In this document: positions 52,221-60,398 of the stretch, one piece after another
Numbering within the stretch: position 1 is the stretch's first letter
How the letters are laid out: each line of letters begins with the position of its first letter
Notes under the pieces: model-generated
The model's input: the letters and a program-made list of their open reading frames with translations, nothing else
Told to the model about the DNA's origin: nothing
Database searches by the model: none
Assembly: GCA_947600065.1 (NCBI GenBank)
Contig: CANQFZ010000001.1
Coordinates: 1-64,000 of the forward strand
Reading direction: 5' to 3'
DNA: 64,000 nucleotides
Origin: an uncultured Clostridia bacterium
GTDB lineage: Bacteria; Bacillota; Clostridia; Oscillospirales; Ruminococcaceae
Translations under genes and position numbers: made by a program

Positions 52221-52342
52221 TTGCCGTTTCAAAGCACGGCTTTGAAACGGCAATGCGGGGAAAACTCTTGTTTTCCCCGCACCCTTTAGCGCATTTTGAA
52301 GCGAAATTGAGGGAAAACTTTTTTGAAAAAAAGTTTTCCCTC
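52221..52342. repeat. Cluster of three perfect hairpins
   Basis: Three stems follow closely: TTGCCGTTTCAAAGC / GCTTTGAAACGGCAA (15 bp, 52221-52253), GCGGGGAAAAC / GTTTTCCCCGC (11 bp, 52255-52280) and GAGGGAAAACTTTTTT / AAAAAAGTTTTCCCTC (52309-52342). The 516-base spacer 51989-52504 has no gene; it is built of such hairpins, heptads (52426-52456) and a segment also present at 42-150. Confidence 0.8.
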
Positions 52343-52425
52343 AAGCTCCCTTTCAAAAAACTTTAACACGCCGCCCGTTTGGTAGCTGAAAATCATAAAA
52401 GTTGTTCGCCGCTCAAAGCAAATTC

Positions 52426-52456
52426 TAACCTCTAACCTCTAATTTCTAACATCTAA
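52426..52456. repeat. Heptad-repeat fragment next to the asnB terminator
   Basis: TCTAACC TCTAACC TCTAATT TCTAACA TCTAAAAGG: five 7-bp units, abutting the hairpin at 52457. Confidence 0.75.
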
Positions 52457-52492
52457 AAGGGGAAAAACCTTTTTCAAAAGGTTTTTCCCCTT
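52457..52492 (-). terminator. Terminator of asnB
   Basis: AAGGGGAAAAACCTTTT-TCAAAAGGTTTTTCCCCTT, 12 bases beyond the asnB stop, same type as at 196-229 and 36663-36696. Confidence 0.75.
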
Positions 52493-52504
52493 GCGCGCTT
52501 TTTG

Positions 52505-54325
52505 TCACTTTACTTTTACGTTATATTTTTGCATCCAATACTCTATCTGCAAGAAATATGCGTATATCTGCGGGACAGTCATAAGCTGCCCATACCAGTT
52601 CTTTTTAAACGACGCGCCGTTTGTTTCAAGCATCTTTCTTAGAGCGCTTTCATTTACAAGCTCCGTGAGCCTGCATTCTCCGCTGTCTAAAAGCATTTTC
52701 AGCTTTTCGGAAAGAAGCTCCATATAGTTCGGATTGTGAGTTTTGGGATACGGCGACTTTTTCCGCCATAAAACATCTTCGGGTAATACCCCCGTCATCG
52801 CATAGCGCACCAGCCCTTTTTCACGCTCGCGGTAATTCTTGAATTTCGTCGGGATATTGTATGCATATTCTACAAGTCTGTAGTCGCAGAACGGAACTCT
52901 GACTTCAAGCCCATGCGCCATGCTCATTCTGTCTTTTCTGTCAAGAAGCGTTGCCATAAAATATTCAAGATTTAGAATGAACATTTCTCTCATTCTGCGG
53001 TCGTCCGCATTCTCCCCGTCAAGATATTCAACATCTTCAAGACACCGCTCATATTCCTTTCTTACAAAAGCCTCCGCCTCTATTGCGCTCATCGGGTCTT
53101 TCATAAGCTCCGCCCTTTCGGGAACGCTCGTCGCCCACGGAAATCCGTCATAGTGTAAAACTTCGGGTCTGTGATACCAAGGATAGCCGCCGAATATCTC
53201 GTCCGCACATTCTCCCGATACCGCGACAGAATGTGTTTTCTTTATCTCGCGGCAGAACAAATAAAGCGAGCTGTCAACGTCCGCCATTCCCGGAAGATCC
53301 CTCGCATAAGCCGCGTCTTTGAGCGCTTCTGCCAGCGCGGGAGTATCAAGCTCTACTCCTTTGTGATCCGAGTTTATAAACTTTGCCATTTCTGCTACAT
53401 ACGGCGCGTCCTCGTCGGGCTGAAAAGAGCTTGCGTGAAAATTCTCGCGGTTGTTTTTGTAGTCGATAGAATAGGTCACGAGCTTTTCTCCGCGGCTTTC
53501 ATACTCTTTCGCGGCAATTGCCGAAATAACAGAGCTGTCAAGTCCTCCCGATAAAAATGTACAAAGCGGCACATCGCTTATAAGCTGGCGTTTCACTGCG
53601 TCAAAAATAAGCTCGCGCGTATGCTCGGCAGTTTCTTCAAAGCTTTCGCTGTGCGCTTTGGCAGTAACTTTCCAATAGCGTTTTATCTTCAGCCCCTCTC
53701 TTGAAAACTCCGCATAATGCGCCGCAGGCAGATCGCTTATATCCCTGAAAACTCCGCTTCCAACAATTCTCGCAGGACCTATCAGCATTATCTCAGCCGC
53801 GCCCTCTTTGGTTATCACGGGCTTTATTTCGGGGTGCAATAAAAGCGACTTTATCTCGCTCGCAAAAACTATCCCTCCGCTTGTTTTTGCATAGAACAGC
53901 GGCTTTACGCCTATTCTGTCGCGCGCCAGAAACAGCGTCTGCGTCCGTCTGTTCCAGACGGCAAACGCAAATATGCCGTTAAAAAGCTCAAGGCATTTTT
54001 CCTCGTATTCGGCAAATGCTTTTAAAACGACCTCTGTGTCAGAGTGTCCCGCAAATCCATAGCCCTTTTTCAAAAGCTCCTTTCGGATATCTTCTGTGTT
54101 ATACAGCTCTCCGTTGTAGATAAGCGTATAGTCGCCGAATGACATGGGCTGTTTTCCGTTTTCGGGGTCGATTACTATAAGTCTGCGGTGCGCAAAGCCT
54201 ACATTGTCGTCAAAATAAAAGCCCTTGTCGTCGGGCCCTCTCGGAGCAAGTACCTCGCTCATTTTTTCGAGCAGCTCTCTCTTCACCTTGTTTTTAAAAT
54301 CAATTTCCCCTGCAATTCCACACAT
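52505..54325 (-). CDS. asnB: Asparagine synthetase (glutamine-hydrolysing)
   Basis: Makes asparagine from aspartate, glutamine and ATP. The 606-residue protein starts MCGIAGEIDF with the catalytic Cys2 of the class II glutaminase domain (about 1-200; YNGELYNTEDIR, GHSDTEVVLKAF), followed by the synthetase PP-loop FLSGGLDSSVISAIAA and SGECADEIFGGYPWY. MAHGLEVRVPFCDYRLVEYAYNIP is typical. AAAGGGTGAT precedes the ATG. It stands alone between repeat-rich spacer and the desulfurase-like gene. Confidence 0.95.
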   Translation of the reverse strand: MCGIAGEIDFKNKVKRELLEKMSEVLAPRGPDDKGFYFDDNVGFAHRRLIVIDPENGKQPMSFGDYTLIYNGELYNTEDIRKELLKKGYGFAGHSDTEVVLKAFAEYEEKCLELFNGIFAFAVWNRRTQTLFLARDRIGVKPLFYAKTSGGIVFASEIKSLLLHPEIKPVITKEGAAEIMLIGPARIVGSGVFRDISDLPAAHYAEFSREGLKIKRYWKVTAKAHSESFEETAEHTRELIFDAVKRQLISDVPLCTFLSGGLDSSVISAIAAKEYESRGEKLVTYSIDYKNNRENFHASSFQPDEDAPYVAEMAKFINSDHKGVELDTPALAEALKDAAYARDLPGMADVDSSLYLFCREIKKTHSVAVSGECADEIFGGYPWYHRPEVLHYDGFPWATSVPERAELMKDPMSAIEAEAFVRKEYERCLEDVEYLDGENADDRRMREMFILNLEYFMATLLDRKDRMSMAHGLEVRVPFCDYRLVEYAYNIPTKFKNYREREKGLVRYAMTGVLPEDVLWRKKSPYPKTHNPNYMELLSEKLKMLLDSGECRLTELVNESALRKMLETNGASFKKNWYGQLMTVPQIYAYFLQIEYWMQKYNVKVK

Positions 54326-54441
54326 ACTATCACCCTTTCATAAAGCTTTGAATTTACAGTCCGTGTCGGTCATTTTATGATAAATCCCCGACACGGCGCT
54401 GTAAAAGTTGTTTCGGATTGCCGATAAATAAACTAGTTCAT

Positions 54442-55581
54442 CTACTTTTTCAATTTTCCCAAAGTCTTTAAAAGCGCGTTTACTTCATTTTCGTTGTTGA
54501 ACGCCGACGGCGAAAAGCGTATCGTACCGCCGTCGATAGTGCCGAGCTTTTTGTGGCAAAGCGGCGCACAGTGAAGTCCCGCACGAAGATAAAACCCGTT
54601 TTCGGATAGATATCCCGCGCCGTCCGAAGCGCTCATGTCCTTTATATTGAACGAAACCACGGGAGCGTACATTGCCCGATTTGTTTCGTTTATATCATTG
54701 TACAGCGTTATGTTTCCGAGCTGTTTTGCGCCCGCACAGAATTTTCTGCACAGAGAAAGTTCGTGTCCCAGTATCACTTCGGGAGTTTTGGCTTTTACAA
54801 ACTCAACTCCCACTCCAAGGGCTATAACTCCCGCCGTGTTTATCGTTCCGCTCTCAAAGCGGTCGGGCATGAAATCGGGCTGTAAAATGCTTTCTGAGGC
54901 GCTTCCCGTGCCGCCCTCTATAATTGTTTTAAGAGGAAATTTTCCGTCGGTTATCATAAGCCCCGTCCCCATAGGACCGTAAAGCCCCTTGTGTCCTGCC
55001 GCGCAGAGAATGTTTATCCCGCTTTTCATTTTCAAAGGCAAAACTCCCGCTCCCTGCGCCGCGTCTACAATAAAACAGATGTTGTGCTTTTGGCAAATTT
55101 TTGCAAGCTCCGATAAAGGATTTCTTCTCCCGATAACGTTGCTTGCCGCAGTGCAGACGAGAGCTACGGTGTTTCTTCTTATTGCGCGTTCGGCGTTTCT
55201 GACGGTTTGTTCATAGTCGTTTGTCGTCTCAAATACCGTACAGCTCCCGCCGTATTCGCGCACCGCGGCATAGACGGGGCGGGATACGGCGTTATGTTCG
55301 ATATCGCTCATAACAAAATGACAACCGCGCCGCGCCATGCCTTTTATGGCAAAATTCAGAGCTGTCGTACAGTTCAGTGTAAAAACAGTGTTTTCAACTT
55401 CTCCGCCGAAAAACTCCGCGCATATCTCACGCGAACGGTAGACTGCTTCGGCGGTCTTTACCGAGAAAGCATGACCCGAGCGTCCCGGGTTTGCGCCGTA
55501 AAAGCCCAGTGCTTTCTGCCATACTTCATAGACCGACCGCGGCTTCGGATAAGTCGTCGCGGCATTGTCAAGATAGATCAC
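54442..55581 (-). CDS. Class V aminotransferase, cysteine desulfurase/selenocysteine lyase-like
   Basis: A 379-residue PLP enzyme of the cysteine desulfurase family. MIYLDNAATTYPKP opens it, GRSGHAFS follows, the PLP lysine is in CAAGHKGLYGPMGTG (about 193), and the C-terminal cysteine segment LRAGLHCAPLCHKKLG is present. The start is a GTG with GGAG six bases upstream. It overlaps the DUF3343 gene by 14 bases. This pairing is typical of the selenium/sulfur-mobilising subgroup and supports transfer of S or Se to the small partner; not proven. Confidence 0.88.
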   Translation of the reverse strand: MIYLDNAATTYPKPRSVYEVWQKALGFYGANPGRSGHAFSVKTAEAVYRSREICAEFFGGEVENTVFTLNCTTALNFAIKGMARRGCHFVMSDIEHNAVSRPVYAAVREYGGSCTVFETTNDYEQTVRNAERAIRRNTVALVCTAASNVIGRRNPLSELAKICQKHNICFIVDAAQGAGVLPLKMKSGINILCAAGHKGLYGPMGTGLMITDGKFPLKTIIEGGTGSASESILQPDFMPDRFESGTINTAGVIALGVGVEFVKAKTPEVILGHELSLCRKFCAGAKQLGNITLYNDINETNRAMYAPVVSFNIKDMSASDGAGYLSENGFYLRAGLHCAPLCHKKLGTIDGGTIRFSPSAFNNENEVNALLKTLGKLKK

Positions 55582-55771
55582 AGCTAACTCCGATCTTTCT
55601 GAGCAGAGCGCAAACCTCTGCTCTGTCCGCGCCCGAAATTTTCAGCGCAAACCCGCAGCCGTATTTCTTGCTTGTTGAACGTATTATCATACTGCGGATA
55701 TTGTGCTTCATCAAAAAGTTATGAGCCTTCTGCGCGGTCGTAAATGATTTTATGTAAATACTGTAAGGCAT
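55568..55771 (-). CDS. DUF3343 protein, putative Se/S carrier
   Basis: A 67-residue protein with the family pattern: YSIYIKSFTTAQKAHNFLMK, then STSKKYGCGFALKI with the conserved CG. Members are found beside selenium and desulfurase genes and are thought to carry sulfur or selenium on the cysteine. AAGGAG precedes the ATG. First gene of a two-gene operon with the desulfurase-like enzyme. Confidence 0.85.
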   Translation of the reverse strand: MPYSIYIKSFTTAQKAHNFLMKHNIRSMIIRSTSKKYGCGFALKISGADRAEVCALLRKIGVSCDLS

Positions 55772-55946
55772 AATTGTTTTTCTCCTTGTGTTGCATTGAA
55801 AGCGTAAACATGTATAATTATAAACACATTAACGCTCGGAGCATTATATGCATTTAAAATAAACAATGCCACCCGAAAGACTGTCGGTTTATTATTCGTG
55901 ACAAAATAGGAAATTTCGTGCGGCAAATCCTTTTTGAGAAAAGAGT

Positions 55947-56090
55947 CAGCTTGTATAAAAACTATTTGTGGTTCTTTTCAAACGTTGTTTTCTTTAAATA
56001 ACGTTATCTTGCCCTATCCCCCTGCCCCCTTCCCCGAAGGGGAAGGGGGAAAGTTGCGGGGACTTCGTCCCCGCAACCCCTGCTTTGAGA
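55947..56090. mobile_element. Mosaic element end, inverted, without heptads
   Basis: Read on the minus strand it contains the GTTGCGGGGAC...GTCCCCGCAA hairpin and CCCCCTTCCCC module seen in the 5572 element, then GGGCAAGATAACGTT and the right-end module AACGTTTGAAAAGAACCACAAATAGTTTTTATACAAGCTG. It also has a second hairpin CCCCCTTCCCC / GGGGAAGGGGG. Unlike 5572-5938 it lacks the heptad middle. The 528-base spacer 55772-56299 has no gene; the part after 56090 is AT-rich with no promoter I can place firmly and no CtsR site. Confidence 0.6.
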
Positions 56091-56299
56091 GTTTAAAAAC
56101 AAAATGTAAGAGATAAGAAATCAAAGATTGTTTTGAGGATAAAAATTTTTGATGTTCGGAGGAAAAGGTTTAATATATCGTCTGCCCTTTTTGAGAAAAA
56201 GCTCGAAAAATCCCGTGGATTTAAACGCCCTTTCCCGCATAACTTTTTATCAGACGGCTCATAATAGAATTATCCAAAATTTTCAAGCGAGGTGTTTTT

Positions 56300-58597
56300 A
56301 TGGGAAATTCTGATATGCCCGCATTTTCCGCCGAAGCATCGGGCGCACTTGCAAACGCCGTGACAATTGCGGGGCAAATGGGTCATAAATATGTAGGAAG
56401 CGAGCATTTGCTATGCGCGCTGGCTAAAAATCCCGAAAGCGCGGCAGGCGTAGCTTTGGCGCGAGAGGGCGTTCAGTTCAGAACGCTCGTTATGGCGCTT
56501 AAAGAAAGAGCGGGTTTTTCACACGCGTCCGAGCTTTGCGAAAAGGATTTTTCGCCGCGATTAAGAAAACTGCTTTCTGCGGCAAGAAGCGCCGCATCTT
56601 CGAGAGGCGACGGTTTTGTCGGAACAGAGCATATCCTCATAGCAATGCTTTCCGACCGCGACTGCGCGGCTTATTCGATGCTTTCGGAGCAGGGAGTAAA
56701 ATTCTGCTCGGAGATAGGCGCAAAAAGAAACGAGCCGCCCTGTTTTGACCAGCAGGACAGCAAAACAAAAAAGTCCGAACGCAGGGGAGATCTTCCCGCG
56801 CTTTGCAGATACGGAACAGAGCTTACAGCTTTGGCAAGAGAAGGTAAGCTCGATCCTGTCGTAGAGCGCGACGCGGAGATAGAGCGCCTTGTGCAGATAT
56901 TGCTTAGAAGAAGCAAGAACAACCCTTGCCTTATAGGTGAAGCAGGTGTTGGAAAAACAGCGGTAGTCGAGGGTTTTGCACAAAGAATAACATCGGGGAG
57001 CGTTCCCGACGAGCTTTTAGATAAGCGGGTGTTTTCGGTAGATCTGGCGGCATGCTTGTCGGGAGCAAAATACCGAGGAGATTTTGAGGAAAGGCTGAAG
57101 AGTATCCTTGACGAGGCAGCTTCTAACTCAAACGTCATACTTTTCATTGACGAAATTCATATGATAGTCGGCACGGGCGCGGCAGAGGGCGCAATAGACG
57201 CTGCAAGCATTTTAAAGCCCCAGCTTGCGCGGGGAAAGATAACGCTAATCGGCGCTACAACGACCGATGAATACCGTCGAATAATAGAAAAAGACAGCGC
57301 GCTCGAACGTCGTTTCCAGCCCATATGCGTAGAACAGCCCAACGAGCGGCAGACCATAAGGATATTGAACGGTCTGCGCCCTCGCCTTGAAGACCACCAT
57401 CGCGCGATAATAACGGACCGCGCCATAGAAGCGGCAGTGAAACTCTCCGAGCGTTATATAAACGACAGAAAACTTCCCGACAAAGCCATTGACCTTCTCG
57501 ACGAGGCGGCTGCTTTAGCAAGAACTCACAGGATAATCGAAAAGCCTACGCTTTTCCGCGCAGTAAAAGAGCAGATAAGGCGCGAGCGCGTAGTGGTAGA
57601 TGAAGGAGACGTTGCGCGCGCCGCCGCAGCTATAACGGGCATACCCGCAGAAAGGCTCACTGAGGACGAAAGCGAAAAGCTGAGAAATCTCGAATATATG
57701 CTTTCCCAAAGAGTTATCGGTCAGGAAAAAGCAGTTTCTCTTGCCGCAAAGGCTATTCGCCGAGGGAGAGCGGGACTGTGCGACCCAAACCGTCCTATAG
57801 GCTCGTTTTTCTTTCTCGGACAGACGGGCGTCGGAAAGACCGAGCTTTGTAAAGCGCTCGCAGAAGCGGTCTTCGGCGACAGGAAAAGGCTTTTGAGATA
57901 TGATATGTCAGAGTTTGCCGAACGTCATTCGGTGTCGAAACTCATCGGTTCTCCTCCCGGATATGCGGGCTGTGAGCAAGAGGGCAGACTGGTGAAAGAA
58001 GTCAGGTCAAATCCCTATTCGGTCGTATTGTTTGACGAGGCGGAAAAAGCCCACCCCGATGTTCTGAATATCCTCTTACAGATACTTGAGGACGGAAGGC
58101 TCACCTCTGCCGACGGCAGAAGCGCGGATTTTACAAACACTATCGTCATACTCACGGGAAATGTTGGAGCGGAGGAGCTCGAACGAAAGTCCGTCGGTTT
58201 CGGGAAAAACACTTCCGAAAACTCCGATGTAATAAAGGCATTGAAAAAGCAGTTCCGACCCGAACTGCTCAACAGGATAGATAATATCATCGTGTTTGAA
58301 AAACTGACAAATGAAAATATGGAAAAGATATGCCGAAAGCTTCTTGACGGAGTAGCGCAAAGAGCCATGCACAGCGGCATAGAGCTATCATTTGACGAAA
58401 GCGCCGTAAAAGCTCTTTGCCGAAGATCGCTCGATGAAAATATGGGCGCAAGACCCCTCCGCCGCGAGATAACGGCAAAAATAGAGGATATGCTCGGCGG
58501 GAAAATAATTTCGGGAGAGATACCCGAAAAGTCAAAAGCCGAAATCTTCGCAGAGGGCGAGGATTTCGGCGTGAGGATACTTGCAAATAACCGTTAA
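56300..58597 (+). CDS. ClpC-like AAA+ protease ATPase lacking the M domain
   Basis: A 765-residue Hsp100 unfoldase. The N-domain has two Clp_N repeats (about 8-135: [25 protein letters not shown]). The first AAA domain has Walker [14 protein letters not shown] (about 214) and [15 protein letters not shown]; the second has [14 protein letters not shown] (about 512) and [16 protein letters not shown] tripeptide (KSVGFGKN) in the second domain matches the ClpP-docking loop. Between the two domains only about 35 residues replace the coiled M domain and UVR motif of ClpC. No mcsA/mcsB/ctsR neighbours. GAGGTG precedes the ATG. Confidence 0.88.
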   Translation: MGNSDMPAFSAEASGALANAVTIAGQMGHKYVGSEHLLCALAKNPESAAGVALAREGVQFRTLVMALKERAGFSHASELCEKDFSPRLRKLLSAARSAASSRGDGFVGTEHILIAMLSDRDCAAYSMLSEQGVKFCSEIGAKRNEPPCFDQQDSKTKKSERRGDLPALCRYGTELTALAREGKLDPVVERDAEIERLVQILLRRSKNNPCLIGEAGVGKTAVVEGFAQRITSGSVPDELLDKRVFSVDLAACLSGAKYRGDFEERLKSILDEAASNSNVILFIDEIHMIVGTGAAEGAIDAASILKPQLARGKITLIGATTTDEYRRIIEKDSALERRFQPICVEQPNERQTIRILNGLRPRLEDHHRAIITDRAIEAAVKLSERYINDRKLPDKAIDLLDEAAALARTHRIIEKPTLFRAVKEQIRRERVVVDEGDVARAAAAITGIPAERLTEDESEKLRNLEYMLSQRVIGQEKAVSLAAKAIRRGRAGLCDPNRPIGSFFFLGQTGVGKTELCKALAEAVFGDRKRLLRYDMSEFAERHSVSKLIGSPPGYAGCEQEGRLVKEVRSNPYSVVLFDEAEKAHPDVLNILLQILEDGRLTSADGRSADFTNTIVILTGNVGAEELERKSVGFGKNTSENSDVIKALKKQFRPELLNRIDNIIVFEKLTNENMEKICRKLLDGVAQRAMHSGIELSFDESAVKALCRRSLDENMGARPLRREITAKIEDMLGGKIISGEIPEKSKAEIFAEGEDFGVRILANNR

Positions 58598-58605
58598 GAT
58601 AATGT

Positions 58606-59736
58606 TCAGCTCTGTGCCGCCGAAAGCATATTTTCGGCGAAAACAGCATAACCGCGCGTTGGGTCGTTTACGAGAACATGCGTCACCGCTCCCGCAAATT
58701 TCCCGTCTTGTATTATAGGCGAGCCGCTCATTCCTCGGACAATTCCGCCTGTCTTTTCGAGCAGTTCGGGATCTGTGATTTTTATGACCATGCTCTTTGA
58801 GCCTTCGAGATCAAGCAGATTTATCCGCTCAATTTCTATCGAATAAGCTTTCGGAGCGTTTGTGTCTATAGTCGTCAGTATCTGCGCGGGTCCTGCCTTT
58901 ACTTCTTGCTTAAAGGCCGCGGGATATATGTCGCCCGAAATTTCTCCGCTGTAATCTCCGAAAACACCCGATTCGGTGTTCTTGGTCAGTGTGCCTGTCT
59001 CGCTTTTGGGAAAAATAAGCCCGCAAAGTTCTCCCGCGCTGCCGCTTTTTCCCTTTACGATGCCGAATATCTCGGCTCTTGTTATCTCTCCGCTTCCGAG
59101 CGGTATGGTTTCGCCTGTCGTAACGTCGCTTACGGAATGACCGAGACCGCCGAATGTCTTTGTCGCAGGGTCAATAAATGTCAGTGTTCCTACCCCTGCC
59201 GCGCTGTCGCGGACGAAAACCCCTATTTTAAGACAGCCGTCCTCTTTTTTTGGCGTAAACTCAAAGCACATTTCTCTGTCCTCTCGCTCAAGAACGACCG
59301 AAGTGCTGTCCGAACAAAGCTGCACCGCGCGGGAGATATCGCTGTTTGTGCGAACGTTTTCTCCGTTTACGGATATTATAACGTCGCCTTCTCTTATACC
59401 TGCGTCTTTTGCGGGAGATTGTTCTGCGGTCTTTACGACCATAACGCCGTCTGATTTTATTTTAATGCCGAACGGCGTTCCGCAAAGTATAACGTTTTGC
59501 CGTTCTTTTAAAACGGTATTTGCGGTTTTTATGGGAATGTTACCAAAATAATAAGCATACCCGTCCGCAGTCCTGCAAAGCGTTGTTCCCCCAAAGCCAC
59601 ATTCCGAAAGCCTGCAGTCGGGAGAAAAGTTTATAACACCCGGGAGCGCCGCGCGAAATATACCGAAAAATACCGCAATGCATAAAACTATGGCAGTGAA
59701 CGCTCCCGAAAATAATTTTACTTTAATGTTTTTCAT
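58606..59736 (-). CDS. spoIVB: SpoIVB-type sporulation serine peptidase
   Basis: S55-family protease secreted from the forespore to trigger SpoIVFB and SigK activation. The 376-residue protein has an N-terminal signal anchor (about 8-30), a PDZ domain (about 90-160, AKDAGIREGDVIISVNGENV), histidine in GGLGHSVSD and the nucleophilic serine in GIVRGMSGSPIIQDGK (about 342), with THVLVNDPTRGYAVF at the end. All match SpoIVB. It is convergent with the clp gene with an 8-base gap. It marks the organism as a spore former or recent descendant. Confidence 0.92.
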   Translation of the reverse strand: MKNIKVKLFSGAFTAIVLCIAVFFGIFRAALPGVINFSPDCRLSECGFGGTTLCRTADGYAYYFGNIPIKTANTVLKERQNVILCGTPFGIKIKSDGVMVVKTAEQSPAKDAGIREGDVIISVNGENVRTNSDISRAVQLCSDSTSVVLEREDREMCFEFTPKKEDGCLKIGVFVRDSAAGVGTLTFIDPATKTFGGLGHSVSDVTTGETIPLGSGEITRAEIFGIVKGKSGSAGELCGLIFPKSETGTLTKNTESGVFGDYSGEISGDIYPAAFKQEVKAGPAQILTTIDTNAPKAYSIEIERINLLDLEGSKSMVIKITDPELLEKTGGIVRGMSGSPIIQDGKFAGAVTHVLVNDPTRGYAVFAENMLSAAQS

Positions 59737-59880
59737 TTTTTCTTACACTTTCAAAACCGATTTTCATTATTTATACTTATGCCGAAAACGGCACACGGCA
59801 AGAAAACTTGCCGACAAATATTATATTCTGCAAAACCCGCGTTCAATATAAAAGGAAATTACAAACGGAGAAAACAAGTT

Positions 59881-59976
59881 ATGCCGATTTTACAGGAAAC
59901 CCGTTTTTTTGCCGCACCGTTACGCGCAGGTGTAAAATCAACTCAAAAAAGGTACATTAAGGTTATTTGGAAATAA
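59881..59976 (+). CDS. Possible 31-residue basic peptide
   Basis: ATG with GGAG nine bases upstream encodes MPILQETRFFAAPLRAGVKS followed by a basic end. No homology is recognised and no promoter is evident, so this may be chance. It lies in the spacer between spoIVB and the RNase J promoter. Confidence 0.2.
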   Translation: MPILQETRFFAAPLRAGVKSTQKRYIKVIWK

Positions 59977-60018
59977 TTCCCACATTTTTTTAAATGCTCA
60001 TACAGCCCGAAAATGTAC

Positions 60019-60047
60019 TTGACATTTTTGGAAAAATGAGGTATAAT
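60019..60047 (+). promoter_or_regulatory. SigA-type promoter of the RNase J gene
   Basis: TTGACA, 17 bases, TATAAT; both perfect. It lies about 350 bases before the start codon, giving an unusually long leader (about 60054-60398) with a GGGCTTAAGCCC palindrome followed by TTTT and several U-rich stretches but no good ORF. Confidence 0.8.
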
Positions 60048-60398
60048 AATATGGTATATATTTTCGGATAGTGAATGTTTTTTAAGATAGATCTCAGACT
60101 GCCGCAAACATGCAGATGAGTTTTATCAACAGCATGAATTTGGAATTTTGGGCTTAAGCCCTTTTATATATGTTGCGGTAATACTTTCGAACTTCATAAT
60201 TGAATTAAGTATAACCGTGCTCTTTATTATTTTTTGCCGAATATCCATAACTATAATTCCGCGATACATTTTTTCGTCTTGTAAATCTTTCCTGTTATTT
60301 TTTTGTCACAATTCGCGGCTACATACTGTGCGCTGTTTTTTTAAAATGGGTTTTTGGCGTTTGCGGGGTTTTATAATGCTTCGCAGAAAGGAAAATTT

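Noticed and set aside
56104-56125. Further heptad-repeat block before the clp gene
   Set aside because: TGTAAGAGATAAGAAATC gives only two or three weak units and no complementary arm, too little to call.
56100-56299. CtsR or CIRCE operator before the ClpC-like gene
   Set aside because: Neither the GGTCAAANNNAGGTCAAA direct repeat nor TTAGCACTC-N9-GAGTGCTAA is present in the upstream region.
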